NCBI GenBank assembly: GCA_964235485.1
Contig: CAXSAZ010000003.1
Location: 169,267 to 233,266, forward strand
DNA length: 64,000 bases
Reading direction: 5' to 3'
Source: CAHJXG01 sp964235485
GTDB lineage: Bacteria; Pseudomonadota; Alphaproteobacteria; Acetobacterales; Acetobacteraceae
Positions 24,777 to 32,120 of this stretch are shown here, piece by piece (the first letter of the stretch is position 1; each line of letters starts with the position of its first letter). Both the position numbers and the translations under genes were made by a program. Under the pieces are notes generated by a model, which searched no databases, was not told the origin of the DNA, and worked only from the letters and a program-made list of their open reading frames with translations.

Positions 24777-25034
24777 ATGATGCGGTTCAAGGTACGGCGC
24801 ATGGGACGGTCATCGGGCGTGGTGCTGCCGGGTGCGCTCCTGGCGGAGTTGGGAGTGGACGCAGGCGGAAGCTTTGATGCGGAACTCGTGGACGGCCGCT
24901 TGGTGCTGATCCCCGTGCCGACGCACCCGCGCGCCGGCTGGGCCGCCGCTTCGGAGCAGATCGCGGCGGCCGGCGACGATGCCCTGGTTTGGCCGGAGTT
25001 CGGCAACGCCGACGACACGACGCTGACTTGGTAG
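24777..25034 (+). CDS. mazE: MazE-type antitoxin (AbrB fold)
   Basis: An 85-residue antitoxin. The swapped-hairpin DNA-binding domain is KVRRMGRSSGVVLPGALLAE followed by VDGRLVLIPV, and the toxin-binding tail contains HPRAGWAAAS and DALVWPEFGNADD. The start is ATG 24777 or 24780, preceded by AAGAAGGG; a start at 24723 would add an unconserved 18 residues. It lies divergent from the Phd-VapC operon, and the two promoters must share about 275 bases. Confidence 0.88.
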   Translation: MMRFKVRRMGRSSGVVLPGALLAELGVDAGGSFDAELVDGRLVLIPVPTHPRAGWAAASEQIAAAGDDALVWPEFGNADDTTLTW

Positions 25035-25367
25035 CGCCGGGAGCGTCCATCAAACGCGGCGAGGTATGGCTGGTAGCCCTCGATCCGACGGTCGGCAGCG
25101 AAATTCAGAAAACCCGGCCGTGCGTCGTCCTGTCGCCGCCTGAAATGCACAACCATCTACGGACGGCCATCGTGGCGCCGATGACGACCGGCAGCCGTCC
25201 GGCCCCTTACCGCATCGCCATCCTTTTCGACGGCACAAAAGGCTTGGTGTTGCTCGACCAGATACGCACAGTCGATAAAAGCCGCTTGCTCCGCCGCTTG
25301 GGCGTGGTAGATGGTGCGACGCTGCGGGCTGCCTTAACAAGCCTGGGCGGTCATGTTCGTGGAATAG
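25028..25367 (+). pseudogene. mazF: MazF-type toxin with a late frameshift
   Basis: The frame begins at TTG 25028, overlapping the mazE stop, and shows MazF/PemK motifs: IKRGEVWLVALDP, QKTRPCVVLSPP, APMTTGSRPAPYRI, GLVLLDQIRTVDKSRL. After ...RAALTSL the frame reads into GGHVRGIAG with no stop for almost 1.8 kb, antisense to the OmpA-like gene. Dropping one G from GGG at 25345-25347 gives LAVMFVE then TAG at 25365-25367, the normal length and ending for this family. I therefore call a one-base insertion in the last eight codons. If it is not a sequencing error, the product is much elongated and may be inactive. Confidence 0.8.
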
Positions 25368-25405
25368 CAGGCTGCCCTCTGAACGGTAGACCCAATCCCG
25401 CCGCC

Positions 25406-26812
25406 CTACCGATCCGTCAGCCGCAACTCGATCCGCCGGTTCCGCGCATACGATCCCGGCCCTTCCGACCGGTCCAGCGGCTGGAACTCCCCGAACCCGG
25501 TGGCCGCGAGGCGCCGGGCCGGCACGCCATCCTCGATCAACAGCTTCACCACGTTGATCGCCCGCTGCGCCGAAAGCTCCCAGTTGGAGGCGAAGTTGGC
25601 CCGCGTCACCGGCTGGCGGTCGGCGTGGCCATCGACGCGCAGAAGCCAATTGAGGTCGGGCGGGATCTTCGCCGCCAGGTCCTTGAGCGTCCCCGCCAGC
25701 GCCCGGACCTGGTCCTGCCCGGCCTGCGTGATGTCGGCGCTGCCGGCGGGAAACAGCACCTCGCTTTGGAACACGAAGCGGTCGCCCACGACCTGGATGC
25801 CGGGCCGGCCTTGCAGCACATCGCGGAGCCGCCCGAAGAACTCGCTGCGATACCGCTGCAACTCCTCCACCTTGGACGCCAGCGCCGCGTTCAAGCGGCT
25901 GCCGAGGTTGGCGATCTGCGTGTCCTTGTCGCGCCCGGACGCTTCCGCCACCGACAGCGCCGCGGCGAGCCGGGCCATCTGCGCCCGCAACTCGTCCACC
26001 TGGCGCGACAGCAGCGCCACCTGCGCCCGCGCGCTCTCGCCCAGCTTCTGCTCGTCCGCCAGTTGCGCCGCCACCGCCTGGCGCCGCTGCTCCTCCGTGG
26101 TCGCCCGCACCGCCGCGTCGCGCGCCTGCTTCTCCAAATCATCCCGCAGCGCGGTCAGGGCGCGCACCTGATCGGCCATCTTCACGAGGTCAGACAGACG
26201 CGCCTCGACGGTTGCCTTGTCGGCCTGGATCACCCGGTCCTGCTCGGCCGCCTGCGCTTGCATTTGGGCGAGCTGCCGCCGCGCTTCGGCCAGTTGCGCC
26301 GCCGTTTCCGCCGCCTGCTGCCCGGCCGCATCCGTGCGCCCGGCGGTGTCGGCGACGCGGGATTGCAGTTGCTGGTTGCGCGCCGCCGCTGCTTCCGCCT
26401 GCGCCTGCGCGTCGGCGAGCCGGGCGGACAAGCGGTCGCGGTCGGCGCGGATCGCGTCGCGGTCGGCCTGAACCCGGCTGCCCTCCTCCCGCAATGCCGC
26501 GAGGTCGCGCGCCAAGCCCTCCCGCACCGCGGTCGCCGCCGAAAGGTCGGCGTTGAGCTGGTTCACGGAAAGCTGCAGGTCGCCGCTCCGCCCGCGTTCC
26601 AGGGACAGCATGTCGGTCAGCTCGGCCACCTGCCGGTTCAGCCGGTCGAGCGCCCGGTCCCGCCCGGTCAAGGCCACGGACAGGAACGCCTGCGCCAGCA
26701 CGAACACCAGCAGCACGAAGATGATGACCATGAGCAGCGTGGACAGCGCGTCCACGTAGCCGGGCCAGGGGTTCAGCTCCTCGGTCGCGCCCCGGCGGCG
26801 GAGGCGGGCCAT
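25406..26812 (-). CDS. MotB/OmpA-like membrane-anchored peptidoglycan-binding protein
   Basis: A 468-residue protein with one N-terminal membrane helix (YVDALSTLLMVIIFVLLVFVL) carrying the aspartate at the position used by MotB/ExbD-type proton channels. A coiled coil of about 260 residues follows, then a C-terminal OmpA domain (VLFPAGSADIT, LLRVDGHADRQPV, NWELSAQRAINVVKLL, RNRRIELRL). It is last in an operon with a MotA/ExbB-like gene, so the pair probably forms an ion-driven complex reaching the cell wall. The coiled coil is far longer than in flagellar MotB. Confidence 0.88.
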   Translation of the reverse strand: MARLRRRGATEELNPWPGYVDALSTLLMVIIFVLLVFVLAQAFLSVALTGRDRALDRLNRQVAELTDMLSLERGRSGDLQLSVNQLNADLSAATAVREGLARDLAALREEGSRVQADRDAIRADRDRLSARLADAQAQAEAAAARNQQLQSRVADTAGRTDAAGQQAAETAAQLAEARRQLAQMQAQAAEQDRVIQADKATVEARLSDLVKMADQVRALTALRDDLEKQARDAAVRATTEEQRRQAVAAQLADEQKLGESARAQVALLSRQVDELRAQMARLAAALSVAEASGRDKDTQIANLGSRLNAALASKVEELQRYRSEFFGRLRDVLQGRPGIQVVGDRFVFQSEVLFPAGSADITQAGQDQVRALAGTLKDLAAKIPPDLNWLLRVDGHADRQPVTRANFASNWELSAQRAINVVKLLIEDGVPARRLAATGFGEFQPLDRSEGPGSYARNRRIELRLTDR

Positions 26813-26888
26813 CAGCGGCGCGCGGTCATGCGCTGCGCCGGGTCAGGGGCGGGTTGGATGGGGATGCGGTGCCGTGCATGTCCATTCC

Positions 26889-26984
26889 TTACATCCACCG
26901 CGTGGCGTAAATCGCAAACAAGCCAACACCCGGCAAAGCCAACGGCATGGCGATCAGTTCAAGGAAAAGCCAGGGATCAAACAT
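26889..26984 (-). CDS. Tiny hydrophobic protein (31 residues)
   Basis: An ATG at 26984 opens a 31-residue frame, MFDPWLFLELIAMPLALPG followed by VGLFAIYATRWM, that is one predicted membrane helix. Its start overlaps the stop of the upstream 74-residue membrane protein by 8 bases (ATGTTTGA), a strong sign of coupled translation. It lies between the MotA-like and MotB-like genes of one operon. No family is known to me; it may be a small subunit or assembly factor. Confidence 0.5.
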   Translation of the reverse strand: MFDPWLFLELIAMPLALPGVGLFAIYATRWM

Positions 26985-27201
26985 CTTTAAGCCTCCCCAG
27001 CAGCAACTGGGCCACGGCGGGCAACGCGAAGCCGATAAGGACCAACGTCAGCGCCGCCGGGAACAATGTCGCGTTCGGCAAGGCGGTTTCACGATAAACA
27101 GCCGCAACGGCCGTGCCCACGCCTGCAATGATGAGTGCCACGCCCATTTTGCTGAGCGCCGACGCTGCCAGCTTAACCCGCGCGTTATAGATCACGCCCA
27201 T
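26977..27201 (-). CDS. Small two-helix membrane protein
   Basis: A 74-residue protein with a basic start (YNARVKLAASAL) and two hydrophobic segments, MGVALIIAGVGTAVAAV and LFPAALTLVLIGFALPAVAQ. It begins 7 bases after the MotA/ExbB-like stop and overlaps the 31-residue ORF. Its place inside the operon suggests it belongs to the same complex. Unrecognised otherwise. Confidence 0.6.
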   Translation of the reverse strand: MGVIYNARVKLAASALSKMGVALIIAGVGTAVAAVYRETALPNATLFPAALTLVLIGFALPAVAQLLLGRLKDV

Positions 27202-27208
27202 GCCCCCA

Positions 27209-28357
27209 TCACTGCGGCTGCCCCTCCGCCAGCGCCGCCAGCGTCCGGGTCAGCACGCGGATGTCGTTGCGCAGCTCGGCCGTGCTCTGCACCCGGCCCT
27301 GCTCGCTTTCCGACAGGAGGCGCTGCATGTACATCTCGATGTTGCGCAGATGGGAGCGCGCGCCCTCGTCGCCTTGAGGCGCGCGCATCTCGCCGAGCCG
27401 GGTCAGCGCCGGGGCAAGCTGCGCCTGCGCTTCCGCGATGCGCAGCATGAGTTGCTGGTTGGCGCGCATGGTGTCGGAGAGCGTCCCGATCTTTTCCGTC
27501 AGCGCCAGCACCGCAAGGTTGGACTGCGTGCGCCCGTCCTCCCCGCGCACCAGGATGGATTGCAGGTTCTCCATGTTCTCGGCCGTCTGCTCCAACAGCG
27601 CCTGCACGTAAACCGGCACGGAGCTGTCTCCTTCCAGCGCGCCCGATGACAGCCGGGTCAGCCCGGCGAGCCATTCCTCCAACTCGTTGAAGAAGCGGTT
27701 CTGCGCCTGCCCCGCCGTGAGGTCCAGGAACCCCAGCACCAAGGCCCCGGCCAGCCCGAACATGGAGGAGGAGAACGCCGTGCCCATGCCCTTGAGCGGG
27801 CGGCCCAGCCCGGTCTTGAGCTGCTCGAACAGCGCGTTGAGGTCGCCCGACCCCACCGACATGCCGCCGATCACGTCGGCGATGGCGCTGACGGTGAGCA
27901 GCAGGCCCCAGAAAGTGCCGAGCAGGCCCAGGAAGATCAGCAGGCCCGTCATGTAGCGGGACAGCTCTCGCCCCTCGTCGAGCCGGCTCGCCAGGCTGTC
28001 CAGCAGGCTGCGCATCGCGGGGGCGGACAGGCTGATGCGGTCGTGCCCGTCGCGGCCCTTGGCTTGCCGCGCCGCCAACATGCTCGCCATGGGCGCGAGC
28101 AGCCGCGGCGGCGGCAGGGTGGCGAGGCGGACGCGGGATTGCTGGAAGGTTTCCAGCCACATGACCTCGGGCGCCAGCCGGCTGACCTGCAGCAGGTTCC
28201 AGGCGACGCCGATCAGCAGCACCGCGAAGATCAGGCTGTTGAGCAGCGGGTTGCTGGCGAACGCGGTGGCGAGCGCCCCGGCCAGCAGGGCGGCGACCAC
28301 CAGCACCGCCACCAGAAAAACCAGCATCCGGAGAAGATAGACCCGGGGCCGGGTCAC
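27209..28357 (-). CDS. MotA/TolQ/ExbB-family proton channel protein
   Basis: A 382-residue membrane protein. Two N-terminal helices (residues about 10-32 and 38-58) are followed by a soluble segment and the core GLLIFLGLLGTFWGLLLTVS helix and GMGTAFSSSMFGLAGALVLGFLDL, the two pore-lining helices of the ExbB/MotA type. The remaining 150 or so residues are cytoplasmic and helical. Together with the MotB/OmpA-like protein this should be a pmf-driven motor-like unit; it is not obviously flagellar or TonB. It starts 4 bases inside the upstream OmpA-like gene (ATGA). Confidence 0.88.
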   Translation of the reverse strand: MTRPRVYLLRMLVFLVAVLVVAALLAGALATAFASNPLLNSLIFAVLLIGVAWNLLQVSRLAPEVMWLETFQQSRVRLATLPPPRLLAPMASMLAARQAKGRDGHDRISLSAPAMRSLLDSLASRLDEGRELSRYMTGLLIFLGLLGTFWGLLLTVSAIADVIGGMSVGSGDLNALFEQLKTGLGRPLKGMGTAFSSSMFGLAGALVLGFLDLTAGQAQNRFFNELEEWLAGLTRLSSGALEGDSSVPVYVQALLEQTAENMENLQSILVRGEDGRTQSNLAVLALTEKIGTLSDTMRANQQLMLRIAEAQAQLAPALTRLGEMRAPQGDEGARSHLRNIEMYMQRLLSESEQGRVQSTAELRNDIRVLTRTLAALAEGQPQ

Positions 28358-29088
28358 GGCTTGGCGGCCGGGGGGCCGGCGGTGGGCGCGGCGGCAACGG
28401 GCGTGGCGGCGGCGGGCGCCGCGCTGAGGTCCACGCGGTCCGCCGGGCCGTCTCCGGTCGCGGCGCCGAGGGCGCGGACATAGATCCGGGTGGAAGCGAT
28501 GCCCTCGTTGATCAGCACCGCCCGGGCGGCCAGCGCGCGGGCCAAGGACAAGCGGCGGGGCGTGGACGGGTCCTCCGGCGTGCCGGCGGCAAAGGCCGTC
28601 ACCTGCACCGGCTGCGCAGTGTCGCGCAACGGCCGGGCGAAGCCGCGGATCGCCGCCTCCGTGGCCGCGTTCAATTCGGAGCGGCCCGGCCCGAACGTGG
28701 TGCGCAGGCCGTCGGGCGGCAGCGGCGTCGCGTCCCCCGGCGCGTCGGCGGCCACCGGGACGGGCGGCGGCTCCGGCGGGCGCTGGACGGGCACGGCGAC
28801 GGCGGGCGGGATGGCGGCGATCTCCGGCGGCGCGGTCGGCACGACGGGCGGCGGCTTGGGCGGAGGCGGCACGGGCGGCGTCGGGATGGGGCGGGCGGCT
28901 TGCGGACCCGGCGCCGGCGGGTTGGGTTTCGGCGCGCGCGGCGCCGGCGGCTGCTGCGTCCGAGGAGCGGGTGCGGTGGGCTTCAAGGCGTCCAGCGCGC
29001 CGTTGTTCACCGCCGGGGCCTGCGCCCGCGCGGCGCCGCCCAGGCCCAGCAGCACGGCCAGCCCGGCGGCGAGCGGGCGCCCGCGCAT
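28354..29088 (-). CDS. Secreted proline-rich protein with OmpA-like C-terminus
   Basis: A 244-residue protein: signal peptide (PLAAGLAVLLGLGGAARAQA), then about 100 residues of Pro/Ala-rich linker (for example PPVPPPPKPPPVV), then an OmpA-like domain (TTFGPGRSELNAATEAAI, RRLSLARALAARAVLINEGI, IYVRALG). The usual peptidoglycan-binding Asp/Arg pair is hard to identify, so binding is uncertain. The linker could span the periplasm. It overlaps suhB upstream and the MotA-like gene downstream, each by 1-4 bases. Confidence 0.8.
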   Translation of the reverse strand: MRGRPLAAGLAVLLGLGGAARAQAPAVNNGALDALKPTAPAPRTQQPPAPRAPKPNPPAPGPQAARPIPTPPVPPPPKPPPVVPTAPPEIAAIPPAVAVPVQRPPEPPPVPVAADAPGDATPLPPDGLRTTFGPGRSELNAATEAAIRGFARPLRDTAQPVQVTAFAAGTPEDPSTPRRLSLARALAARAVLINEGIASTRIYVRALGAATGDGPADRVDLSAAPAAATPVAAAPTAGPPAAKP

Positions 29089-29939
29089 CAGCCGGCGCGG
29101 CTTTCGGCGGCGGCCACGCCCTCCGCCACCACCTCGCGCAGCCGGGCGTGCATGTGCGGGTTGGCCGCCACGATGTCGTTCGGCCCGGCGTCGTGCAGCA
29201 CGCTTTCCGCGCCCGCGGGATCGGTCACGAAGCCCCCGGCTTCCCGCACGATCAGCAGGCCCGCCGCCATGTCCCACGGCTTGAGGCCCAGTTCCCAATA
29301 CCCATCGTAGCGCCCGGCCGCGACCCAGGCGAGGTCCAAGGCCGCCGCCCCGAAGCGTCGGATGCCCGCCACCTGCGGCATCAGCACGCCCAGCGTGCGG
29401 GCGAAGGCCAGCCGGTTGGCCCCGGCCACGGCGGCGAAGGGAATGCCGGTGGCGAACAGCGCGTCCTTGAACTCGCGCCGGGCGGACACGCGCAGGCGGC
29501 GCTCGTTCAGGAACGCGCCGCCACCCTTCTCCGCCCAGAACATCTCGTCGTTCACGGGGTTGTAGATCATCGCCGCCGCGATCTCGCTGCCGCCGGTCGG
29601 CAGCCGCCGCTCCAGCGCCACCGAGATGCACCATTGCGGGATGCCGTGCAGGAAGTTGCTGGTCCCATCGAGGGGATCGACGACCCAGCGCCAAGCCCAG
29701 TTGGCGCTGCCGGACATGCCGCTTTCCTCCATGAGAAAGGCGTAGCCCGGACGCGCCCGGCCCAATTCCTCCCGCAAGGTGGCCTCCGCCCGCAGGTCGG
29801 CCTGGCTCACGAAGTCGCCCGGCCCCTTGACGCTGACCTGTAGCTGCTCGACCTCGTTGAAATCGCGCAACAGCCGCTTGGACGCCTTTTGCGCGGCGTT
29901 CTGCATCACCGTCATGTGGGGCGACAGGCGGAGCGCCAT
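29088..29939 (-). CDS. suhB: Inositol monophosphatase family protein
   Basis: A 283-residue Mg-dependent phosphatase. Metal-binding motifs are EESG (FLMEESGMSG), WVVDPLDGTSNFLHGIP and, near the C-terminus, LKPWDMAAGLLIVREAGG. In bacteria this family includes SuhB, which also acts in rRNA antitermination; the symbol is given on that basis. The start is ATG 29939, overlapping the efp stop by one base. It leads into the cell-envelope operon downstream. Confidence 0.88.
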   Translation of the reverse strand: MALRLSPHMTVMQNAAQKASKRLLRDFNEVEQLQVSVKGPGDFVSQADLRAEATLREELGRARPGYAFLMEESGMSGSANWAWRWVVDPLDGTSNFLHGIPQWCISVALERRLPTGGSEIAAAMIYNPVNDEMFWAEKGGGAFLNERRLRVSARREFKDALFATGIPFAAVAGANRLAFARTLGVLMPQVAGIRRFGAAALDLAWVAAGRYDGYWELGLKPWDMAAGLLIVREAGGFVTDPAGAESVLHDAGPNDIVAANPHMHARLREVVAEGVAAAESRAG

Positions 29940-30505
29940 CAGCCGCGCGCCCGCTCCACGTAGGTCGAGTCCTCGGTGCGCACCACGATGCGCTCGCCCG
30001 CTTCCACGAAGGGCGGCACCTGGCACTTGATCCCGTTGGACAGGCGGGCCGGCTTGTAGCTGCTGGTGGCGGTCTGGCCGCGGACCACGGGGTCGGCTTC
30101 CACCACTTCCAGCACCACCGTGTTGGGCAGGCGCACGCCGACCGGCTCCTCCTCCACCATATCCACGGTGACGGGCATGTTGTCCTGCAGGAACGCCGCC
30201 TGGTCGCCCAGGAGGTCGAGCGGCACCATGAACTGCTCGTAGCTTTCGGGGTCCATCAGCACGGCGTTGGTGCCCTCGGTGTAGGAGTAGGTGAACTCCT
30301 TTTCCGAGGTGGCGAGGCGCTCCACGGTGTCGGCGGTGCGCCAGCGCTCGTTGGTCTTGTTGCCGGTCTTGAGGTCGCGCATCTCGACTTGGATAAAGGC
30401 GCCGCCCTTGCCGGGGGTGATGATCTGCTGCTTCAGCACGGTCCAGCGGCGTCCGCCGTGGTCCAGCACCTGGCCGGCGCGTATGAGGTTTGCCTGCTGC
30501 TTCAT
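29939..30505 (-). CDS. efp: Elongation factor P
   Basis: A 188-residue EF-P that rescues ribosomes stalled on polyproline. Domain I begins MKQQANLIRAGQVLDHGGR and carries the modifiable lysine K33 in ITPGKGGAF at the loop tip, which points to beta-lysylation rather than rhamnosylation. Domains II and III are complete and end VRTEDSTYVERARG. An EpmB-like enzyme gene lies 2.7 kb away. The ATG at 30505 matches the family start. The downstream Pro-rich protein is an obvious EF-P client. Confidence 0.96.
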   Translation of the reverse strand: MKQQANLIRAGQVLDHGGRRWTVLKQQIITPGKGGAFIQVEMRDLKTGNKTNERWRTADTVERLATSEKEFTYSYTEGTNAVLMDPESYEQFMVPLDLLGDQAAFLQDNMPVTVDMVEEEPVGVRLPNTVVLEVVEADPVVRGQTATSSYKPARLSNGIKCQVPPFVEAGERIVVRTEDSTYVERARG

Positions 30506-30620
30506 CGAACGGACCTGACTGGTGGAGACGAATAAGGGGCGGGTGCGGCCCGCTCGGGGAAACGCCGCTTCTAGCCCGTGGCCGGTGCCCGGGCAAGGAT
30601 GCGGGGCGGTGCCGGGGCCG

Positions 30621-30773
30621 TTATGGGGCGGGGGGGCGCTCGAACCAGAACCCGGCGGGGGCCGGAACGGCTGCCGCTGCCTCAAGCCAGGCGGCGACCT
30701 CCGGCGGCACTGGGCGCTGGCCGGCTTCCCGACGATGAGGCATCCAGATGTTGTTGCCGGGCACGTCGGCCAT
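30621..30773 (-). CDS. Possible small ORF or gene remnant
   Basis: A 50-residue frame from ATG 30773 with codon use like real genes here: MADVPGNNIWMPHRREAG, VPPEVAAWLEAAAAVPAPAG, ending FERPPAP. It reads like the C-terminal end of a larger protein, but the upstream frame shows nothing recognisable. It may be a stump left by a deletion next to efp or a genuine small protein. No family assigned. Confidence 0.3.
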   Translation of the reverse strand: MADVPGNNIWMPHRREAGQRPVPPEVAAWLEAAAAVPAPAGFWFERPPAP

Positions 30774-30826
30774 GCCCTGCAACGGTATGCCAGGCCGCGC
30801 CCGGCATTCGCGGCGACGTTGCAAGG

Positions 30827-31132
30827 TCAGCTTGGCGCGTGGAGTGCCATGGCAAGCGTCAACGTAATGCCGACCAATCCCCCACCCGTGATCAGTAGGG
30901 CTGCGACAACCTGCCATTGGATCATGGCGCGGTCGCAATGCCGTTTCGCCTGCTCGGTGAGCATCCTCTCGCGTTCCACAGCCAGCCTTTCACGCTCGAC
31001 GCTCAGCATCAGGCGTTCGGTTTCGAGCTTGGGCATTTCCGCCCGGTATCTCTGCGCCTCCACAATCGCGAGTTCCATTCGCGCGATCATCTCGTCAATG
31101 GCGAGCGGGTCGGCCCGGCTTTGGCTGCTCAT
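30827..31132 (-). CDS. Coiled-coil protein with a C-terminal membrane anchor
   Basis: A 101-residue protein: residues about 15-70 form a charged helix (LETERLMLSVERERLAVERE) with heptads, and residues about 73-95 a single membrane helix (VAALLITGGGLVGITLTLAM). That is a tail-anchored topology with the coil in the cytoplasm. Unrecognised; one of three small coiled-coil genes in the window. Confidence 0.6.
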   Translation of the reverse strand: MSSQSRADPLAIDEMIARMELAIVEAQRYRAEMPKLETERLMLSVERERLAVERERMLTEQAKRHCDRAMIQWQVVAALLITGGGLVGITLTLAMALHAPS

Positions 31133-31215
31133 CGGGTGGTTCCTTCATGTAGGCTGGATGATCCCGTGACCACATCCAGATTACAGAGGCTTTTGCACGG
31201 TAGCTCCAGCAGTTG

Positions 31216-31665
31216 TTACGAGGGGCAGCGCGGCACCCGAACGTGGGTATGCCTGTCACGCTGCTCGGCAACGAAGCCAAGCGCCTCCCAGAACACCGGC
31301 GCCCCGGCGGTGCCGGCGTTGACCGTCACGCGCCGGCCCGCCGTGCCGGGCCGTTCCAGCAAGGCCACGGCCAGCCTCCGCCCGATCCCGTAACGGCGGA
31401 ACGCCGGATGGACATAGAACCGCCGCATGCGCAGGGCGCCCGGCACCACCGGGTCAAGCGTCAGGCCCCCGACACCCGCCAGCACGTGCTCCATGAACGC
31501 GGCGAGCAGCACCTCACCGGAGCGGTCGAAGCGTGCCGCGCCCGTTTCCCACTCGGAGGCGAGCCGGTCCAGAAAGCGGAAACCCTCGCGCCGCGCCTCC
31601 GCACGCAGGGTGGGGAGGCTCGCCGGCAGCGCCTTGGCCGCGGCTTCGATCCGGAGCGCGATCAG
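31216..31665 (-). CDS. GNAT-family acetyltransferase without a canonical start
   Basis: The acetyl-CoA motif is MRRFYVHPAFRRYGIGRRLA (R/Q-x-x-G-x-G/A), followed by VTVNAGTAGAPVFWEALGFV, the family's last helix and strand. Upstream, the frame still reads like a GNAT N-terminus (LRAEARREGFRFLDRLASEW), but the only ATG/GTG/TTG there is GTG 31512, inside the domain. The frame is open to a stop at about 31710, so a CTG at 31665, overlapping the upstream TGA, or the GTG 31512 must serve, or the gene is damaged. Substrate unknown. Confidence 0.6.
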   Translation of the reverse strand: MIALRIEAAAKALPASLPTLRAEARREGFRFLDRLASEWETGAARFDRSGEVLLAAFMEHVLAGVGGLTLDPVVPGALRMRRFYVHPAFRRYGIGRRLAVALLERPGTAGRRVTVNAGTAGAPVFWEALGFVAEQRDRHTHVRVPRCPS

Positions 31666-31961
31666 CGGCCCTGCTCCGGCCCGGAGAAGTCCGGCACCGG
31701 CCGCTGCCCGTCATCCGTCCGGGGCGGCAAGTGGAGATCGACGCCGCGTTCCGGTCCGAACAGCCGGGTGGCGAGCTGCAGGATGGGTTCCTCCACTACG
31801 TCTGCGTCTCGGGCCAGGGCGCTGCGCGGGGTTTCTTGCATCTCCTTCAAGGAGTGGTGATGGGCGCGGACTTCAAGCCGGGCACAGAAGGCATCCTCGC
31901 TGACCATTTTGCGCGAGACGACGTTACCACATGGCAGCGTAACAGGGCAGCGGGTGTCCAC
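31662..31961 (-). CDS. Small hypothetical protein
   Basis: A 99-residue frame of mixed composition with no recognised family: CPVTLPCGNVVSRKMVSEDA near the start, HHHSLKEMQETPRS in the middle and PRTDDGQRPVPDFSGPEQGR at the end. Its TGA overlaps the presumed start of the GNAT gene, which supports it being translated. It lies at the left edge of a 160-base gap before the MerR fusion gene. Confidence 0.4.
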   Translation of the reverse strand: MDTRCPVTLPCGNVVSRKMVSEDAFCARLEVRAHHHSLKEMQETPRSALARDADVVEEPILQLATRLFGPERGVDLHLPPRTDDGQRPVPDFSGPEQGR

Positions 31962-32120
31962 GCATCAAATCCCACCGTGGAGTGCCGACCTCATCCGAAG
32001 ATGCGGAGCGTCAGGGGCAAGAGGACGCTGGACCCGACCCATAACCTTGCAGAAAACACCAGTTGACCCGGCCCCTGGGACCGCCCCGATAAGAACGGCG
32101 GCCAGCGAACGAGGTGATTC

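Noticed and set aside
25406..28357. Zorya-type defence system (ZorA/ZorB)
   Set aside because: A MotA-like and an OmpA-like gene are present, but no ZorC, ZorD or ZorE helicase/nuclease is nearby, and neighbours are housekeeping efp and suhB.
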